Position numbers and translations under genes: made by a program. A DNA stretch of 64,000 nt from Tetramitus jugosus (lineage: Eukaryota; Heterolobosea; Eutetramitea; Acrasida; Vahlkampfiidae), in NCBI GenBank assembly GCA_937625935.1, contig OW569346.1:248001-312000 (forward strand), read 5' to 3'. The notes under the pieces were generated by a model. That model ran no database searches and had not been told where the DNA came from. It saw nothing but the letters and a program-made list of their open reading frames with translations. Numbering within the stretch: position 1 is the first letter of the stretch; the number at the start of each line of letters is the position of its first letter. Positions 50,357-60,621 of the stretch are shown piece after piece.

Positions 50357-50701
50357 ATGGTACGTCTATTATGCCCTTAAAGCAAATGTTGTTGTCATTC
50401 CGCCCCTTCACACATGTCACTAACATCAATGTTACTATAGCCAAAACAAATTTTCGAGATTAAGGAGTTCTTGATGAACGCCAGAAACGCTAACGCCCAA
50501 CAAGTTGTTATCTTCAAGCCAAAGAACACCAACTCCAACGTCACAAAGTTCAAGCTCCGCACCAAGAAGTACTTGTACACTCTTGTCGTGAGAGACAACG
50601 AGAGAGCAAAGAAGATTGAGACTTCCCTTCCACCTGCATTGAAGGTTACCAAGATCCCAAAGGTGGTCAGCACCAAGAAGGCTCAACCAAAGAAGAAGTA
50701 A
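50357..50701 (+). CDS. RPL38: Ribosomal protein eL38
   Basis: Cytosolic large-subunit protein. The start codon ATG (50357-50359) is alone in its exon: an 81-nt intron (50360-50440, GTACGT..ACTATAG) separates it from the rest (50441-50701). Splicing gives MPKQIFEIKEFLMNARNANA, matching the eL38 start MPxxIxEIKxFL, followed by KFKLRTKKYLYTLVV and KKIETSLPPALKV. The product has 87 residues against about 70 in human; the extra residues are at the Lys-rich C-terminus. Introns at or near the start codon are common in ribosomal protein genes. Confidence 0.92.
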
Positions 50702-50751
50702 ATCATTTTCTTTGAATTAAATGAAGCTCAATTTTTAAACTTGCATCTTTC

Positions 50752-51276
50752 TTAGTTTATTTTCGGGTTTCTTAGTACAATGATGACAGAGTCTCCTCTC
50801 AAGAACATTTTGGAAATGAATCTGGTTTTGTTGACTGCTTTTCCCTTTTTGCCCTTGCTGGATTTTGGTGTTTCTGTCCACATTTCCTGCACGTTCTCCA
50901 ACACCATGTTGCAATGTCTGTCAAAAGCCTTCACTCGACCGAGCAACTTTTTGTTGTTTCTACAATTGATCAACACCTGACTTTGATCTCTCACACTGTC
51001 CAATAGTACACTCAGTGGTCCCTTTTGAAATTCTTCATCTTCGGTTCTTTCCTGTAATGTTGTTCGATCAAAGTGTTTCGGTAAAATAGCAAAGTGTTTT
51101 GATCACAACAGCATCAGCAACAAATCATGAACCATTGATCGAGTTGGAAAAAAGTCACACACACAGACAAAAATCAAAATGTGTTAGTTCAAATCGGATT
51201 CATATGATGATTCAAAGTCAATTGTTGAAAGATACAATACCTGCTCATCAGGATCAAGGGGTAATCGTTCAGCCAT
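50752..51276 (-). CDS. SNRPD2: Spliceosomal Sm protein D2
   Basis: One of seven proteins forming the Sm ring on U1, U2, U4 and U5 snRNAs. Two exons: 51276-51241 (12 codons, [12 protein letters not shown]) and 51051-50752; intron 51052-51240, 189 nt, phase 0. The joined 111-residue protein contains [52 protein letters not shown] and [14 protein letters not shown], nearly identical to SmD2 from animals and yeast, including the Sm1 and Sm2 motifs. It shares a short 3' space of 50 bp with the convergent eL38 gene. Confidence 0.96.
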
Positions 51277-51531
51277 TGTTGTTGTTTGTTGTGTTTTCTG
51301 TGTTGCTTGAACATGCAAAAGTGTAAACTTCTCCGTTTTCGTTGAAGATAACCAAAATTCTTTTTAAAAAAATACAGGGAACCATGCGGCGCGTGTACGA
51401 CGGCAGAATACGGTCAGTACATCCGCCCCAAATGGGTCGACCGCAGCAAGCAGAAGTCTGACCAAGCACTCCTTTTCGGAGAAGGCCTAATATAGTAATT
51501 TGGTTAAAATCGAGAGATAACTGAAATGAGC
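51277..51531. other. Intergenic region with a GC-rich island
   Basis: Between the SmD2 start and the tRNA-Ile. Positions about 51378-51490 are clearly richer in G and C (GCGGCGCGTG, CATCCGCCCC, GGTCGACCGC) than anything around them. One plus frame is open for 38 codons and ends TAG at 51494 (CGACTTAEYGQYIRPKWVDR in the middle), but it has no start codon and I found no convincing upstream exon. It could be a last exon, a structured RNA or a foreign scrap. No gene is called. Confidence 0.4.
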
Positions 51532-51621
51532 GCTTCTGTAGCTTAGTGGTAAAGCACTGGTCTTATAATGTAGACATAGTGAGTTAGCCAGGGATCGTGG
51601 GTTCGAACCCCACCAGAAGCA
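51532..51621 (+). tRNA. tRNA-Ile (TAT) with 18-nt intron
   Basis: Acceptor GCTTCTG pairs with CAGAAGC, discriminator A. D stem GCTT/AAGC; T arm GTGGG-TTCGAAC-CCCAC. The anticodon stem CTGGT/GCCAG closes over CTTATAA, giving anticodon TAT (51564-51566). An 18-nt intron (51568-51585) sits one base 3' of the anticodon, the canonical place. This tRNA reads AUA; the same isoacceptor also carries an intron in yeast. TTTT at 51625-51628 serves as terminator. Confidence 0.9.
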
Positions 51622-51672
51622 ACATTTTCTGTTGTTTTACTGACAAATCTACTGCGCACCAAGCCACAAGAC

Positions 51673-52179
51673 ATGTCTGAAACCGATGCAGTCATCACTT
51701 TTGATTCCAAACACGAGCTCAGGATTTTGAATGCTGAAAAGTTCAATTCCTCTGTCGCTCTTTTCGAGAAAAGCAATGAATTTGTTGATAGTAAGTGCTT
51801 CATAAAGTTACAAGAGAAAACAGTATTTAAAAGATAGTTAACATCAGAGAATTGACATGTTCGATATTGTTCATCAAATGTAGAACTGAAGGAGTTTGAA
51901 GAAATGGTAAAGAATGTAATGTCTGTGATTAAAGCTCAAGGAGAACTCATTGAACAAGAGAAACTAAAAGCGATTGGAACAAGAAATCTGGTAAAGGCGG
52001 AAGAAGATTGCAGAAAGCTCACCATCCAAGAATATCAAAGAGTCATCACAGACAAACACGCAGAACTCGACAGGTACAATGCCGAACTAGAATCATTGGT
52101 CAAAGTAGAAATGGAACAACGAAAACTGATTGAGAGACTGAGCAACAATGAACCAGATGGCTCCTCCAATGACCACTAA
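51673..52179 (+). CDS. IFT20: Intraflagellar transport protein IFT20
   Basis: An IFT-B subunit that also works at the Golgi in sorting flagellar membrane proteins. Two exons (51673-51790 and 51884-52179; intron 93 nt, phase 1) give 137 residues, against 132 in human. The coiled-coil body aligns well: EFVDKLKEFEEMVKNVMSV, then EQEKLKAIGTRNLVKAEED and AELDRYNAELESLVKVEMEQ, equivalent to the EKMKAIGARNLL and LERYRVEYEALCKVEAEQ segments of animal IFT20. The gene starts 51 bp after the tRNA-Ile. Confidence 0.9.
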
Positions 52180-52321
52180 CCTTCCTTAAATAAAAAAGAC
52201 TAACATCTGTTTCAGTTTCCCCGTTGCGTAATCCGAGTCCAGAAAATACTCGAAGTTTTTTCGGCCTTGAAAGCGATCTCTCCAACACTTAAAAAAAAAA
52301 CAGAAGTAGACACGTAGACAA

Positions 52322-55300
52322 ATGAACACACATCATGAAAAGTCACCGACACTCGATGCCAAACAACTGGAATGTGTTCAATATTCAGTCAACAACAATA
52401 GTAGCTTATTGGTGATTGCTGGTGCAGGCAGTGGAAAAACAGAAGTACTCACTAGACGAGTCATTCACATGATTGAACAGTGCAATGTGCTGGCTCAACA
52501 AATTTTGTGTCTCACTTTTTCAAAGAAGGCTGCTTTTGAGATGAGATGTCGATTGAGAGAAAGAACAATCAAGACCAAGAGTAGTAGTAGTAGTAGTATG
52601 GAGGATGATGATAATGATGGAGATGTACAGATGGGTGATAGTCAACAATATAATCATGACATGGTTCACATATCGACTATTCACTCATTTTGTTATCAGT
52701 CTGTGATGAATCATATGGAATCGTTGCCTGCTCACGTACAAGAGTCTGTTCTCATGACACGTAATCAACAGAATGGAATGGAGCAGATATTGAGAGAGAT
52801 TTTAGAAAAGGATTTGCACTTTGATTCGAGTAGTGCCAAAGTTGTTCGTGATCGCATCAGAGATGTCACGAGTTATATACAGAGATTGCCATATGGTGAA
52901 TTGTTACACATTATGAATTATGAAAAATTGAATACGTTCGTGATGACGAGTGAGAATGATAGGTTGTACAGGGAGTTGAAAGCTCAGATGAGGAAGCGAG
53001 AATTGATGGATTTTAATGATTTGATCCATATTTGTATATATTTGTTGGAGAATGACGAGAATTTTAGGAATGAGTGTCGATCGTTGCATAGACACATATT
53101 GGTGGACGAGTTTCAAGATATGGGACCACTGGAGTTTGAATTGTTGAAGCGATTGATTTGCTTGGGCGATGAGAAGAGTGTGGATCGGTCAGTTTCTTGC
53201 TTTGGAGATGATGATCAATGTATATATTCATTCAAGGGAACAAGTCCAAAGATATTTGATTGGTATCGGGCATTGTGCTCCAATTGCAAAACATACACTA
53301 TCGATACGAATTATCGTAGTTCCAACTCAATTGTGAAGGTAGCAAACTCATTGATTCAGAGTAACGTCGAGAGAGTTGCAAAGAATATACGGGCACATGG
53401 CGCAAAACCAGATGAATCCGTGATCGTACAGTTGGTGGAAGATAGAAAAAACGAGGGACTGTTTCTTGTGAATAAGATCAAACAGCTAATGTCTCAGTTC
53501 TCGCCAAAGTTGAAATATCGAGACATAGCAGTGCTTTGCAGAGTGAACAGACATTTAACAGAAACCAAAGTATGGCTCCGGAAATATCAAATTCCTTTCA
53601 AGGAAATTGAAACGAATGACAAAACATTAAAACCTGGCAAGGACTCGAAGCAGGTTGTAGATCTACTCGCATATTTTGTCATATTAATTTATTCTCATCC
53701 AGACAATATGGATTCGATCAACCAGGAATCAATTTTAAGAGCTGATGAAGCTTTCCGGCGCGTTGTACCTCGCTACAAGCAGAAAAAAATTGATCTGAAA
53801 TACTTGGAAGACATCCAAAGTGATGAAGGTGGTGGGATAAGCCTTTGGGATGCTCTCAGATTTGCTGTAGAGAATCAGTTCCCTTGTACAAAGAAAGAGT
53901 GCAGCGAGGTAGAGGATAAGAAGGCTCAACTAACGATGCATAGCTTTGCTATTAGTCACTCTACCCATGCAAGCTTCAAAAAAACTAGGACCACTAAGCT
54001 GCTAAGCTTACCAACACAAAGATTTTTGATTGAGTTTTACAATACTATGCGAGGTATCATCAAGAAGGCAGATTCTATCTATACTAAATGTTCACCCCAA
54101 GATTTTGTCTGCAAGTTGATCGATTACATTTGCAATGAAACTCCCTACCAAGAAGAAATGAAAGGAAAATCAGTAGACCAGGAATCTATCAAAGAAATGA
54201 AGAGAAGGGCTGGCGTGGCATTGTTTAGTGTTTCTCAGAGAATTCATTGGCATTTTTGGCTAACAAAGTTATTAAAATGCCAGGAGAAAGCAGGGTCCAT
54301 CGTATTCTCAAGTGAAACTGAGGGGAGAGATAAGATTGCTATTTGCTCAGTACATCAGGCTAAGGGTTTGGAGTGGAAGATCGTTTTTCTGCTAGGAATG
54401 AATACGGGCGTATTGCCCATCTCCGAGAATTCTTCAGAGATAGTAGAGGATGAACGACGTATCGCGTTCGTAGGTATGACTCGAGCGAAAGAAAAGCTCT
54501 TCCTAACAGTATGGGATAAGGATGAGTCAAACACTTTTCGATCAAGATCTAGGTTTGTTAGTGAGATATTGAGAGAAGATAAGAATGTGAGTATTTGCGA
54601 GAAGCAGACAAATAATGATCTAGAATTGAGTATATCCCATCATAATCAAGATGACATAAAATCTTCGACTCAATTCGCTTTTACTCAAAGCGAAGCCAGT
54701 ACACAGAAATCTGATGACGCAATAGCTGTCTCACCTGTGTCTGATGAGGATAACCATGAAACCTCCAATAATGAATCCATATTAATTGGTGACTACCCAG
54801 CGTTGAAGAAGAAAAAGGTAGTTGCTGTACCCAAGCGAAAGTTAACCAAAATTGTGGATGAGTCAAAGATGACTAGAGGACAACGGGACTCAATAGAAAA
54901 GAGTTCTAACCTGATGTCTAAATGGCTGAGTAAATCGAGTAGTGGGTCTAAGAGTGATAATAGCTCAGAGAGCAAGTTTGAAGTCCACAGTGATGCTGTA
55001 ATTACTCCTGTCTCTCCACCTAAAGAGTTGCCAAAGAGACCACGAGTCTCTAAAGAGAATGAAGAGCCCACTCCGAAAAAGAAAAGAACTGAATCATCAA
55101 GTTCTAAGGTCAATGCTAAGAGTGATACACGAAAGACAAGTAGTAAGAAAACATTGATTCTTAAACCAAGCAAGGAGAAAGCTCCAACTCAAAAGAAGGA
55201 GAAAAAAACACAACCTCCTCAGCTATCGACTGTGTCAGCAAAATCAGATGATGAGCTGATATGTGACCAGTTCTATCGTGGACCAGTAGGTGTCCAATTT

Positions 55301-55732
55301 ATAATTGGACAATGCTGTAGTCATTGCAATCAATTCAACAGCAGCACTTTCATCGAGACAACTCAGGAAGCGACCACAGATATGGAAATAGCATGTGAGC
55401 ACTGCAAGGAGATGATTGAAGCAGAAATGAAAGTTAGCTACAAATTACCAGCACTTGGCAACACGAACAAGGCAGTTGAGGAAAGGTGCTGTCGCTTGAG
55501 CAGGAAAGCCATAAGAACAATGATCCTAACCATCAACAAGTGTAATGGAGAAACTGGTTCAATAGAAAGTCTATGGTTGCTCGAGAATCAAAGAGATCTA
55601 TTCTGGAACATTTTGTACCAGTATGGTCACATTCAGGAACACATCACAAAGACTCTCAAGCCATCTGTCAAGGCCTCTTCGAACCCGAAGCAGAAGACGA
55701 TCCTGGAGCTTTTCAAACGGCCATCAGACTGA
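52322..55732 (+). CDS. UvrD/Srs2-type superfamily 1 DNA helicase
   Basis: A 1136-residue 3'-5' helicase. Motif I VIAGAGSGKTEVLTRR (residues about 31-46), Ia LTFSKKAAFEMRCRL, STIHSFCYQSV, motif II HILVDEFQDMGPLE, III CFGDDDQCIYSFKG, IV DTNYRSSNSIVKVAN, V ICSVHQAKGLEWKIVFLLGM and VI DERRIAFVGMTRAKEKLFL are all present, so ATPase activity is expected. The family removes recombinases and unwinds repair or replication intermediates; Srs2 or bacterial UvrD/PcrA are the closest by motif. A Ser-rich insertion (about 80-105) follows motif Ia. The C-terminal 380 residues are a disordered Lys/Ser-rich linker, then a Cys region (QCCSHCNQF, ACEHCKEM) that may bind zinc, and an end reading KTILELFKRPS, close to a PIP-box. 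Confidence 0.9.
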   Translation: MNTHHEKSPTLDAKQLECVQYSVNNNSSLLVIAGAGSGKTEVLTRRVIHMIEQCNVLAQQILCLTFSKKAAFEMRCRLRERTIKTKSSSSSSMEDDDNDGDVQMGDSQQYNHDMVHISTIHSFCYQSVMNHMESLPAHVQESVLMTRNQQNGMEQILREILEKDLHFDSSSAKVVRDRIRDVTSYIQRLPYGELLHIMNYEKLNTFVMTSENDRLYRELKAQMRKRELMDFNDLIHICIYLLENDENFRNECRSLHRHILVDEFQDMGPLEFELLKRLICLGDEKSVDRSVSCFGDDDQCIYSFKGTSPKIFDWYRALCSNCKTYTIDTNYRSSNSIVKVANSLIQSNVERVAKNIRAHGAKPDESVIVQLVEDRKNEGLFLVNKIKQLMSQFSPKLKYRDIAVLCRVNRHLTETKVWLRKYQIPFKEIETNDKTLKPGKDSKQVVDLLAYFVILIYSHPDNMDSINQESILRADEAFRRVVPRYKQKKIDLKYLEDIQSDEGGGISLWDALRFAVENQFPCTKKECSEVEDKKAQLTMHSFAISHSTHASFKKTRTTKLLSLPTQRFLIEFYNTMRGIIKKADSIYTKCSPQDFVCKLIDYICNETPYQEEMKGKSVDQESIKEMKRRAGVALFSVSQRIHWHFWLTKLLKCQEKAGSIVFSSETEGRDKIAICSVHQAKGLEWKIVFLLGMNTGVLPISENSSEIVEDERRIAFVGMTRAKEKLFLTVWDKDESNTFRSRSRFVSEILREDKNVSICEKQTNNDLELSISHHNQDDIKSSTQFAFTQSEASTQKSDDAIAVSPVSDEDNHETSNNESILIGDYPALKKKKVVAVPKRKLTKIVDESKMTRGQRDSIEKSSNLMSKWLSKSSSGSKSDNSSESKFEVHSDAVITPVSPPKELPKRPRVSKENEEPTPKKKRTESSSSKVNAKSDTRKTSSKKTLILKPSKEKAPTQKKEKKTQPPQLSTVSAKSDDELICDQFYRGPVGVQFIIGQCCSHCNQFNSSTFIETTQEATTDMEIACEHCKEMIEAEMKVSYKLPALGNTNKAVEERCCRLSRKAIRTMILTINKCNGETGSIESLWLLENQRDLFWNILYQYGHIQEHITKTLKPSVKASSNPKQKTILELFKRPSD

Positions 55733-55910
55733 TCGGATAAATGTATCAGGATTTTCGATTGTAAAAAAAATTTAACGGGAAGAAAAACTCGAAAAACTTA
55801 CCGTTACAAATGGAAACATATAAATTGGTGCTCGAATTCGAATTCTATCATTTTTCAAAAACAAACAACAGAACAAAGCATACTACAGTCAGTAATATCT
55901 CAATAACAAA

Positions 55911-56330
55911 ATGGCAAGAACCAAGCAAACAGCAAGAAAGTCCACTGGTGGTAAGGCACCAAGAAAGCAATTGTCCCAAAAGGCCGCTAGAAAGTCTGCA
56001 GCAAAGACTCCATCTGCCGGTGGATTGAAGAAGCCTCACAGATACAAGCCAGGTACAGTTGCTCTCAGAGAAATTAGAAGATACCAAAAGTCGACTGAAC
56101 TGTTGATCAGAAAGGCTCCTTTCCAAAGATTGATCAGAGAAATTGCTTCGGACTACAAGACTGAATTGAGATTCCAACACTCTGCTGTTGAAGCTTTGCA
56201 AGAAGCCGCTGAAGCTTACATGGTCGGTCTCTTTGAAGACACCAACTTGTGTGCCATCCATGCTAAGAGAGTCACAATCATGCCAAAGGACGTGCAACTA
56301 GCTAGAAGAATCAGAGGTGACCGATCTTAA
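55911..56330 (+). CDS. Histone H3
   Basis: A 139-codon histone H3. The tail [20 protein letters not shown] is the universal sequence, keeping K4, K9, K14, K18 and R2, R8, R17. After ARKSA there is [18 protein letters not shown] where canonical H3 has PATGGVKKPHRYRPG, a net insertion of 3 to 4 residues between K27 and K36. The fold region ([40 protein letters not shown]) is conserved with several substitutions around alpha 2 ([17 protein letters not shown]). Codon use is strongly biased (AGA, AAG), as for a highly expressed gene. No intron. The insertion hints at a variant. Confidence 0.95.
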   Translation: MARTKQTARKSTGGKAPRKQLSQKAARKSAAKTPSAGGLKKPHRYKPGTVALREIRRYQKSTELLIRKAPFQRLIREIASDYKTELRFQHSAVEALQEAAEAYMVGLFEDTNLCAIHAKRVTIMPKDVQLARRIRGDRS

Positions 56331-56574
56331 ATTCAGATCCTAAGCACTTTTCCTCTGTACCCTCAACCCCAAAATCGTTCCACTACACCTTCCAAATCTC
56401 CAATTTAACTTAATGTTATAGGCAATATTGACTCTTGTAAATAAATCTGAGCAGTAATATTTTCATTTTCACTAGCTTATATTCTCTTCCAATCCCTCGT
56501 TGAGTCTTGTCGGATCTACAAAAAGTCTATTCTGATTGGAGAATAAATATGTTTGTTTTATGCGCGTTGTTGGC

Positions 56575-58625
56575 TTATTTCTTTTCAACCAGAGGACCCA
56601 CTAAGCCACCCAAAGCAGGTCTCTGTTTGTTGAGAACAATTCGAGTGGGTGGTGCCACAACAGGACTAGACGATGGCTGCTCATCCTCAGAGGAACTCGA
56701 TTCATCACTCTCTTCATCCGAGTCAACAACCCTGTGGGCAAACGCATTGATAATATCAATTGAGCTTGGCGTACGCCTCGATAATTTCCGTTTTGGTACT
56801 TCGGTTCGTGATAGGGTTGGAGGAGAAGTCGATGAAGAAAGCTTGCTCTTTGGTGATGCTACAAGGTGATCCATATAATTTTCATCTATGGAGGAGCACA
56901 GACCTGTTTCCTTCTTTTCTCTGACTGGAATCACTCCTCGATGAGTGTGTGGTCGTGACATGTCACTGAACCTTTGTTGTTGGATGGGTAGCGCGAGACT
57001 CATTCTCTTCTTTTCCTCAACAACCGGAGGAGGAATATCTACTTCAGCAACTCCCAGATCAATTGCACGTTTCTTCATGTACTCGAGAGCGACTTCAAAC
57101 GATGTCATTGCATATCCATACTCGGTTGACATCATTTCATCAATTGAAAACTCGGTCATATAAGCTAGATTCGAAGATAAATGTGACAGTTTCGATTGAC
57201 AAATCACATAGGTCAAAATTGGCAATAATTCATCCGATGTAAACACCTCTTGCTTTCCCGTGTTACTTTCTTCTTGATGCTTATTCACAGTCTTCATAAT
57301 CAAATCCGATGTCGTTTTCAAACATTTCATCTTTTCAAAAGCACTTCGACAATCATCAATCGTACGCAACACATAGATTGCAGAGTCCTGCGAGCACTGA
57401 AACGACTTTGGTACTGCAAAATCATCGAGCGTCAGGTTGGACAGAGTGATTTGATAGGCGTACATTTTTTGATCATCCTGAGTATGCTCTCTCACCCAAA
57501 ACGGAAACACCTTGTCATAGATACCAGAGCAAAGAATGCCCATGGCAGAGTTTTTGAGAGAAGTAACATATTGATCATTGTTGCCACTCGATCCCATATT
57601 GTTATTCGGCAGTATATAATCATTCAACAATTGCTTGTACAGTTGCGTGATTCGTTCAATGGCTTGTTTCTTGTATCCACTCATGAGCACATAGGACTTG
57701 TTGAATGTCACAATGTGTCTCATGCATGACGAATAGAGATCGGGGTCCGATTGCTTGAGAAACTCGTGAAATTCTTGATCATTGGTCGGTTCTTTTGGTT
57801 TGTGCTGAGAGACTGAAAACCGCTTATTTCCAAAGTTCTTGACTGCCAGTTGGCGAATCTGAGCATGATCCTAACAAGCAACAACAACAATACAAGATGC
57901 ACATGTTAACAACACTATTACATATGAAAAGACGAAAATAACAAAAAAAAACAATGAATTGTTGTTACACACATCAAAAATACACTTGTCCACAAACAAA
58001 ATTGTAAATGGTTGAAAATTATCATTGTACACGGTTTCAGTGCCAATGACGTTAATCGCAAATCGACTCCGGAATCCATCAGTCGTCTCCAACGTCTTCA
58101 TAATGTTCATGTTTGCCTCTGCGAGCTGTCGTTCAGTGTCCATGGATGAACTAAGACTGCTACTGGTTCCAACTGCACTGCCAATGGTATCCAACATTTT
58201 CCTGAGTGAAACAAAGCTAAGAGATCTGCTCTTCATAGCTCTATCTTGAAGTTTCTTTAGCTCATCACTCTCTGTCAATACTTTACCACTCTCTGTTGTG
58301 TATTGACCTACAAAATAGGGTGAATCTTGCAGTATGTGATTCCCTAATAGACATAACGAAATCAAGCAATGAAAAGTTGTAAGCTAAATTTTGGCGGCAA
58401 AAAACGCGCACACCAAAAATGGAAATGAGACATACGAATAAACAACTGAACACGTTGATTATCACGACTGAAACAGGAATAAAAATATCGAACATCGTCA
58501 TCAGGTGGTATACAAATGGTTCGTTGATTTGTTGTTGCCGATTTCCACAAATTTTCAAACTGTTTGCTCACAATCTGATAGAATACACTCTCATCAGCAC
58601 TTGTGGAATAATGCAAGTGTGACAT
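56575..58625 (-). CDS. VPS9-domain protein, Rab5-family GEF
   Basis: About 618 residues in three exons: 58625-58436, 58343-57973 and 57870-56575; introns 92 and 102 nt. The VPS9 signature lies at about 455-510: TSDELLPILTYVICQSKLSH, LSSNLAYMTEFSI and EYGYAMTSFEVALEYMK, with the conserved Asp and the Tyr of the Rab5-binding face. VPS9 domains exchange GDP for GTP on Rab5/Rab21-type GTPases on early endosomes. The helical bundle normally preceding it fits residues 250-450. N-terminal residues (FYQIVSKQFENLWKS, GTETVYNDNFQPFTILFVDK) resemble ANKRD27/Varp N-termini in layout, but no ankyrin repeats are present. The C-terminus is Ser-rich. Confidence 0.82.
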
Positions 58626-58834
58626 GATGGAAATATGGAGATGGTGTGAGATTGACTGCTATTGTTGTTGCTGTTTGCGCTTTTTGAGAAATTGCACGAG
58701 CGGAATATTGGAATTTTCCTCGTTGTCCCTTTTCTTAGACCCTCGGAGAAACTAGCTTCGCAGTCGGAAAATAATCAGCCAAAAACTCAAAAAGCGAACC
58801 AGAAAAAAAAGCAAATCATAAAAGTGAGTGTGCA

Positions 58835-60485
58835 ATGTCAGCCAGTGCCATATACATTCTAGATCTCAAGGGAAAAACTCTAATCTTCAGAGATTACAGA
58901 GGAGATGTACCACACAATGTTATTGATAAATTTGTAAAGCGTGTAATTAAAGAAGAAGAGGAAGAAGATGTGCGACCAGTTTTTGAAGAGGGTGGATACT
59001 CCTTCTGCCACATTAAGCACACAAATCTGTATTGTATGTACTGTGTGCAGTGATGACTTTTTTGATCCATGTGCATTTTCCCTCCAAAAAAAACTAATTT
59101 CTCCGTCTCCACTGTAGTTGTATTGGTAACCAAGTACAATACCAATGTAGCCATGTTGCTGTCGTATCTGCATGGATTGATCAATGTTTTCAAGCACTAT
59201 TTTGAAGAAGTTGAAGAAGAATCAATCAAGGACAATTTTGTCGTAGTTTATGAGCTTTTGGATGAAATGATGGACTTTGGGTATCCACAGAGCACAGAAC
59301 CAAAGATTCTACAGGTTTGTATCACCCTTGTCTGTGCTTGCATTGCTGTGCTTTTTTTTTGTGTGTTTGTGTTTTTGATGATGTGCAAAAAAAATAGAGC
59401 CAAAAAGCTTACGCGCTCATTGCCAACTATGAATATAGGAGTTTATTAAAGCAGAGAGTCACAAGTTGAACATTATTGACACAAAAGCTCTTGTTGCTTC
59501 ACTGGGTGTTGGTGTCGGTGGCGGTGGTGGACTCAATCTTCAAAACCTTGTGGATGGCATCTCTGCTGGTGTCTCTCAATTGGCCAGCAACATTGGCAAT
59601 CAATTGACCAATGCCGAACCAGAGGACAATAGTGCTAAAATTACGATTCCAAAAGCATTTACGCAGACTGTCAGTTGGAGAGCCGAGGGTATCAAATACA
59701 AGAAGAATGAAGTGTTTTTGGATGTGATTGAATCGGTGAATATTCTCGTGGGAAGCAATGGCTCTACACTCCGATCCGAGATTTGTGGCTGTCTCAGAAT
59801 GAAAACCTATTTGAGTGGAATGCCAGAGTTGAAGCTCGGATTGAACGATAAGGTGTTGTTTGAGAATTTGGGTAGAAATGTGTCCAAGGGCAGAGCAGTC
59901 GATTTGGAAGATGTAAAGTTCCATCAGTGTGTGCGTTTGAATCGATTTGAATCCGAGAGAGTCATTAATTTTGTGCCACCGGATGGTGAGTTTGATTTGA
60001 TGACCTATCGATTGAGTACACGTGTGAAACCGTTGATTCTTGTCGATTGTCTCACTCATGTGCACTCAAAGACTCGTGTAGAATATGTTGTGCGAGCCAA
60101 AACTCAATTCAAGAAAAAATCTGTGGCTCAAAATGTTGAAATATTTATTCCAGTACCGAAAGACACTGCTGCTCCTTCGTTTAAGCCTACGATTGGCACT
60201 GCAGAGTACGCACCAGAAAAGGACTGCATCAAATGGAGCATTAAACAGTTCCAGGGAGGCAAAGAATACTTGTTGCGTGCTGAGATTAATCTGCCTACAG
60301 TCACCTCGAGTGATCCAGTGTCTCAAACAAAGAAGAAACCCATCGCGATCAATTTTGAAATTCCATACTTCACAGTGTCTGGTCTGCAGGTGAGATACTT
60401 GAAGATTATTGAGAAGACTGGTGTGACGGCTCTTCCTTGGGTGAGATATATTACTCAATCTGGTGAATATACTATTAGACAATAG
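58835..60485 (+). CDS. AP-1 complex mu subunit
   Basis: Medium chain of the AP-1 clathrin adaptor, sorting Tyr-motif cargo at the trans-Golgi and endosomes. Three exons: 58835-59033, 59118-59314 and 59439-60485. The second junction joins STEPKILQ to EFIKAESHKL, matching the family's SKILQEYITQEGHKL. The longin domain starts MSASAIYILDLKGKTLIFRD; the mu-homology domain has VSWRAEGIKYKKNEVFLDVI, SGMPELKLGLNDKVLF, LEDVKFHQCVRLNRFE and ends RYLKIIEKTGVTALPWVRYI. At 480 residues it is about 55 longer than human because of a Gly/Asn-rich insertion in the linker (GVGVGGGGGLNLQNL). Confidence 0.95.
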
Positions 60486-60621
60486 GAGGAGTAGTGAGTG
60501 GACCTTGTGCCTATAATTTTTGTTGTGTTTAATATTTTGTAAATTGAATAATATAAATATGCTTTGCAAATAGAACCAATGCTCAAAATTCTAGAGATTG
60601 GACGACTAAAAGGGAACGCAA

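Noticed and set aside
51382-51496. A 38-codon frame in the GC-rich island as a gene
   Set aside because: No ATG, no upstream exon with matching phase and no family match; kept as a finding only.
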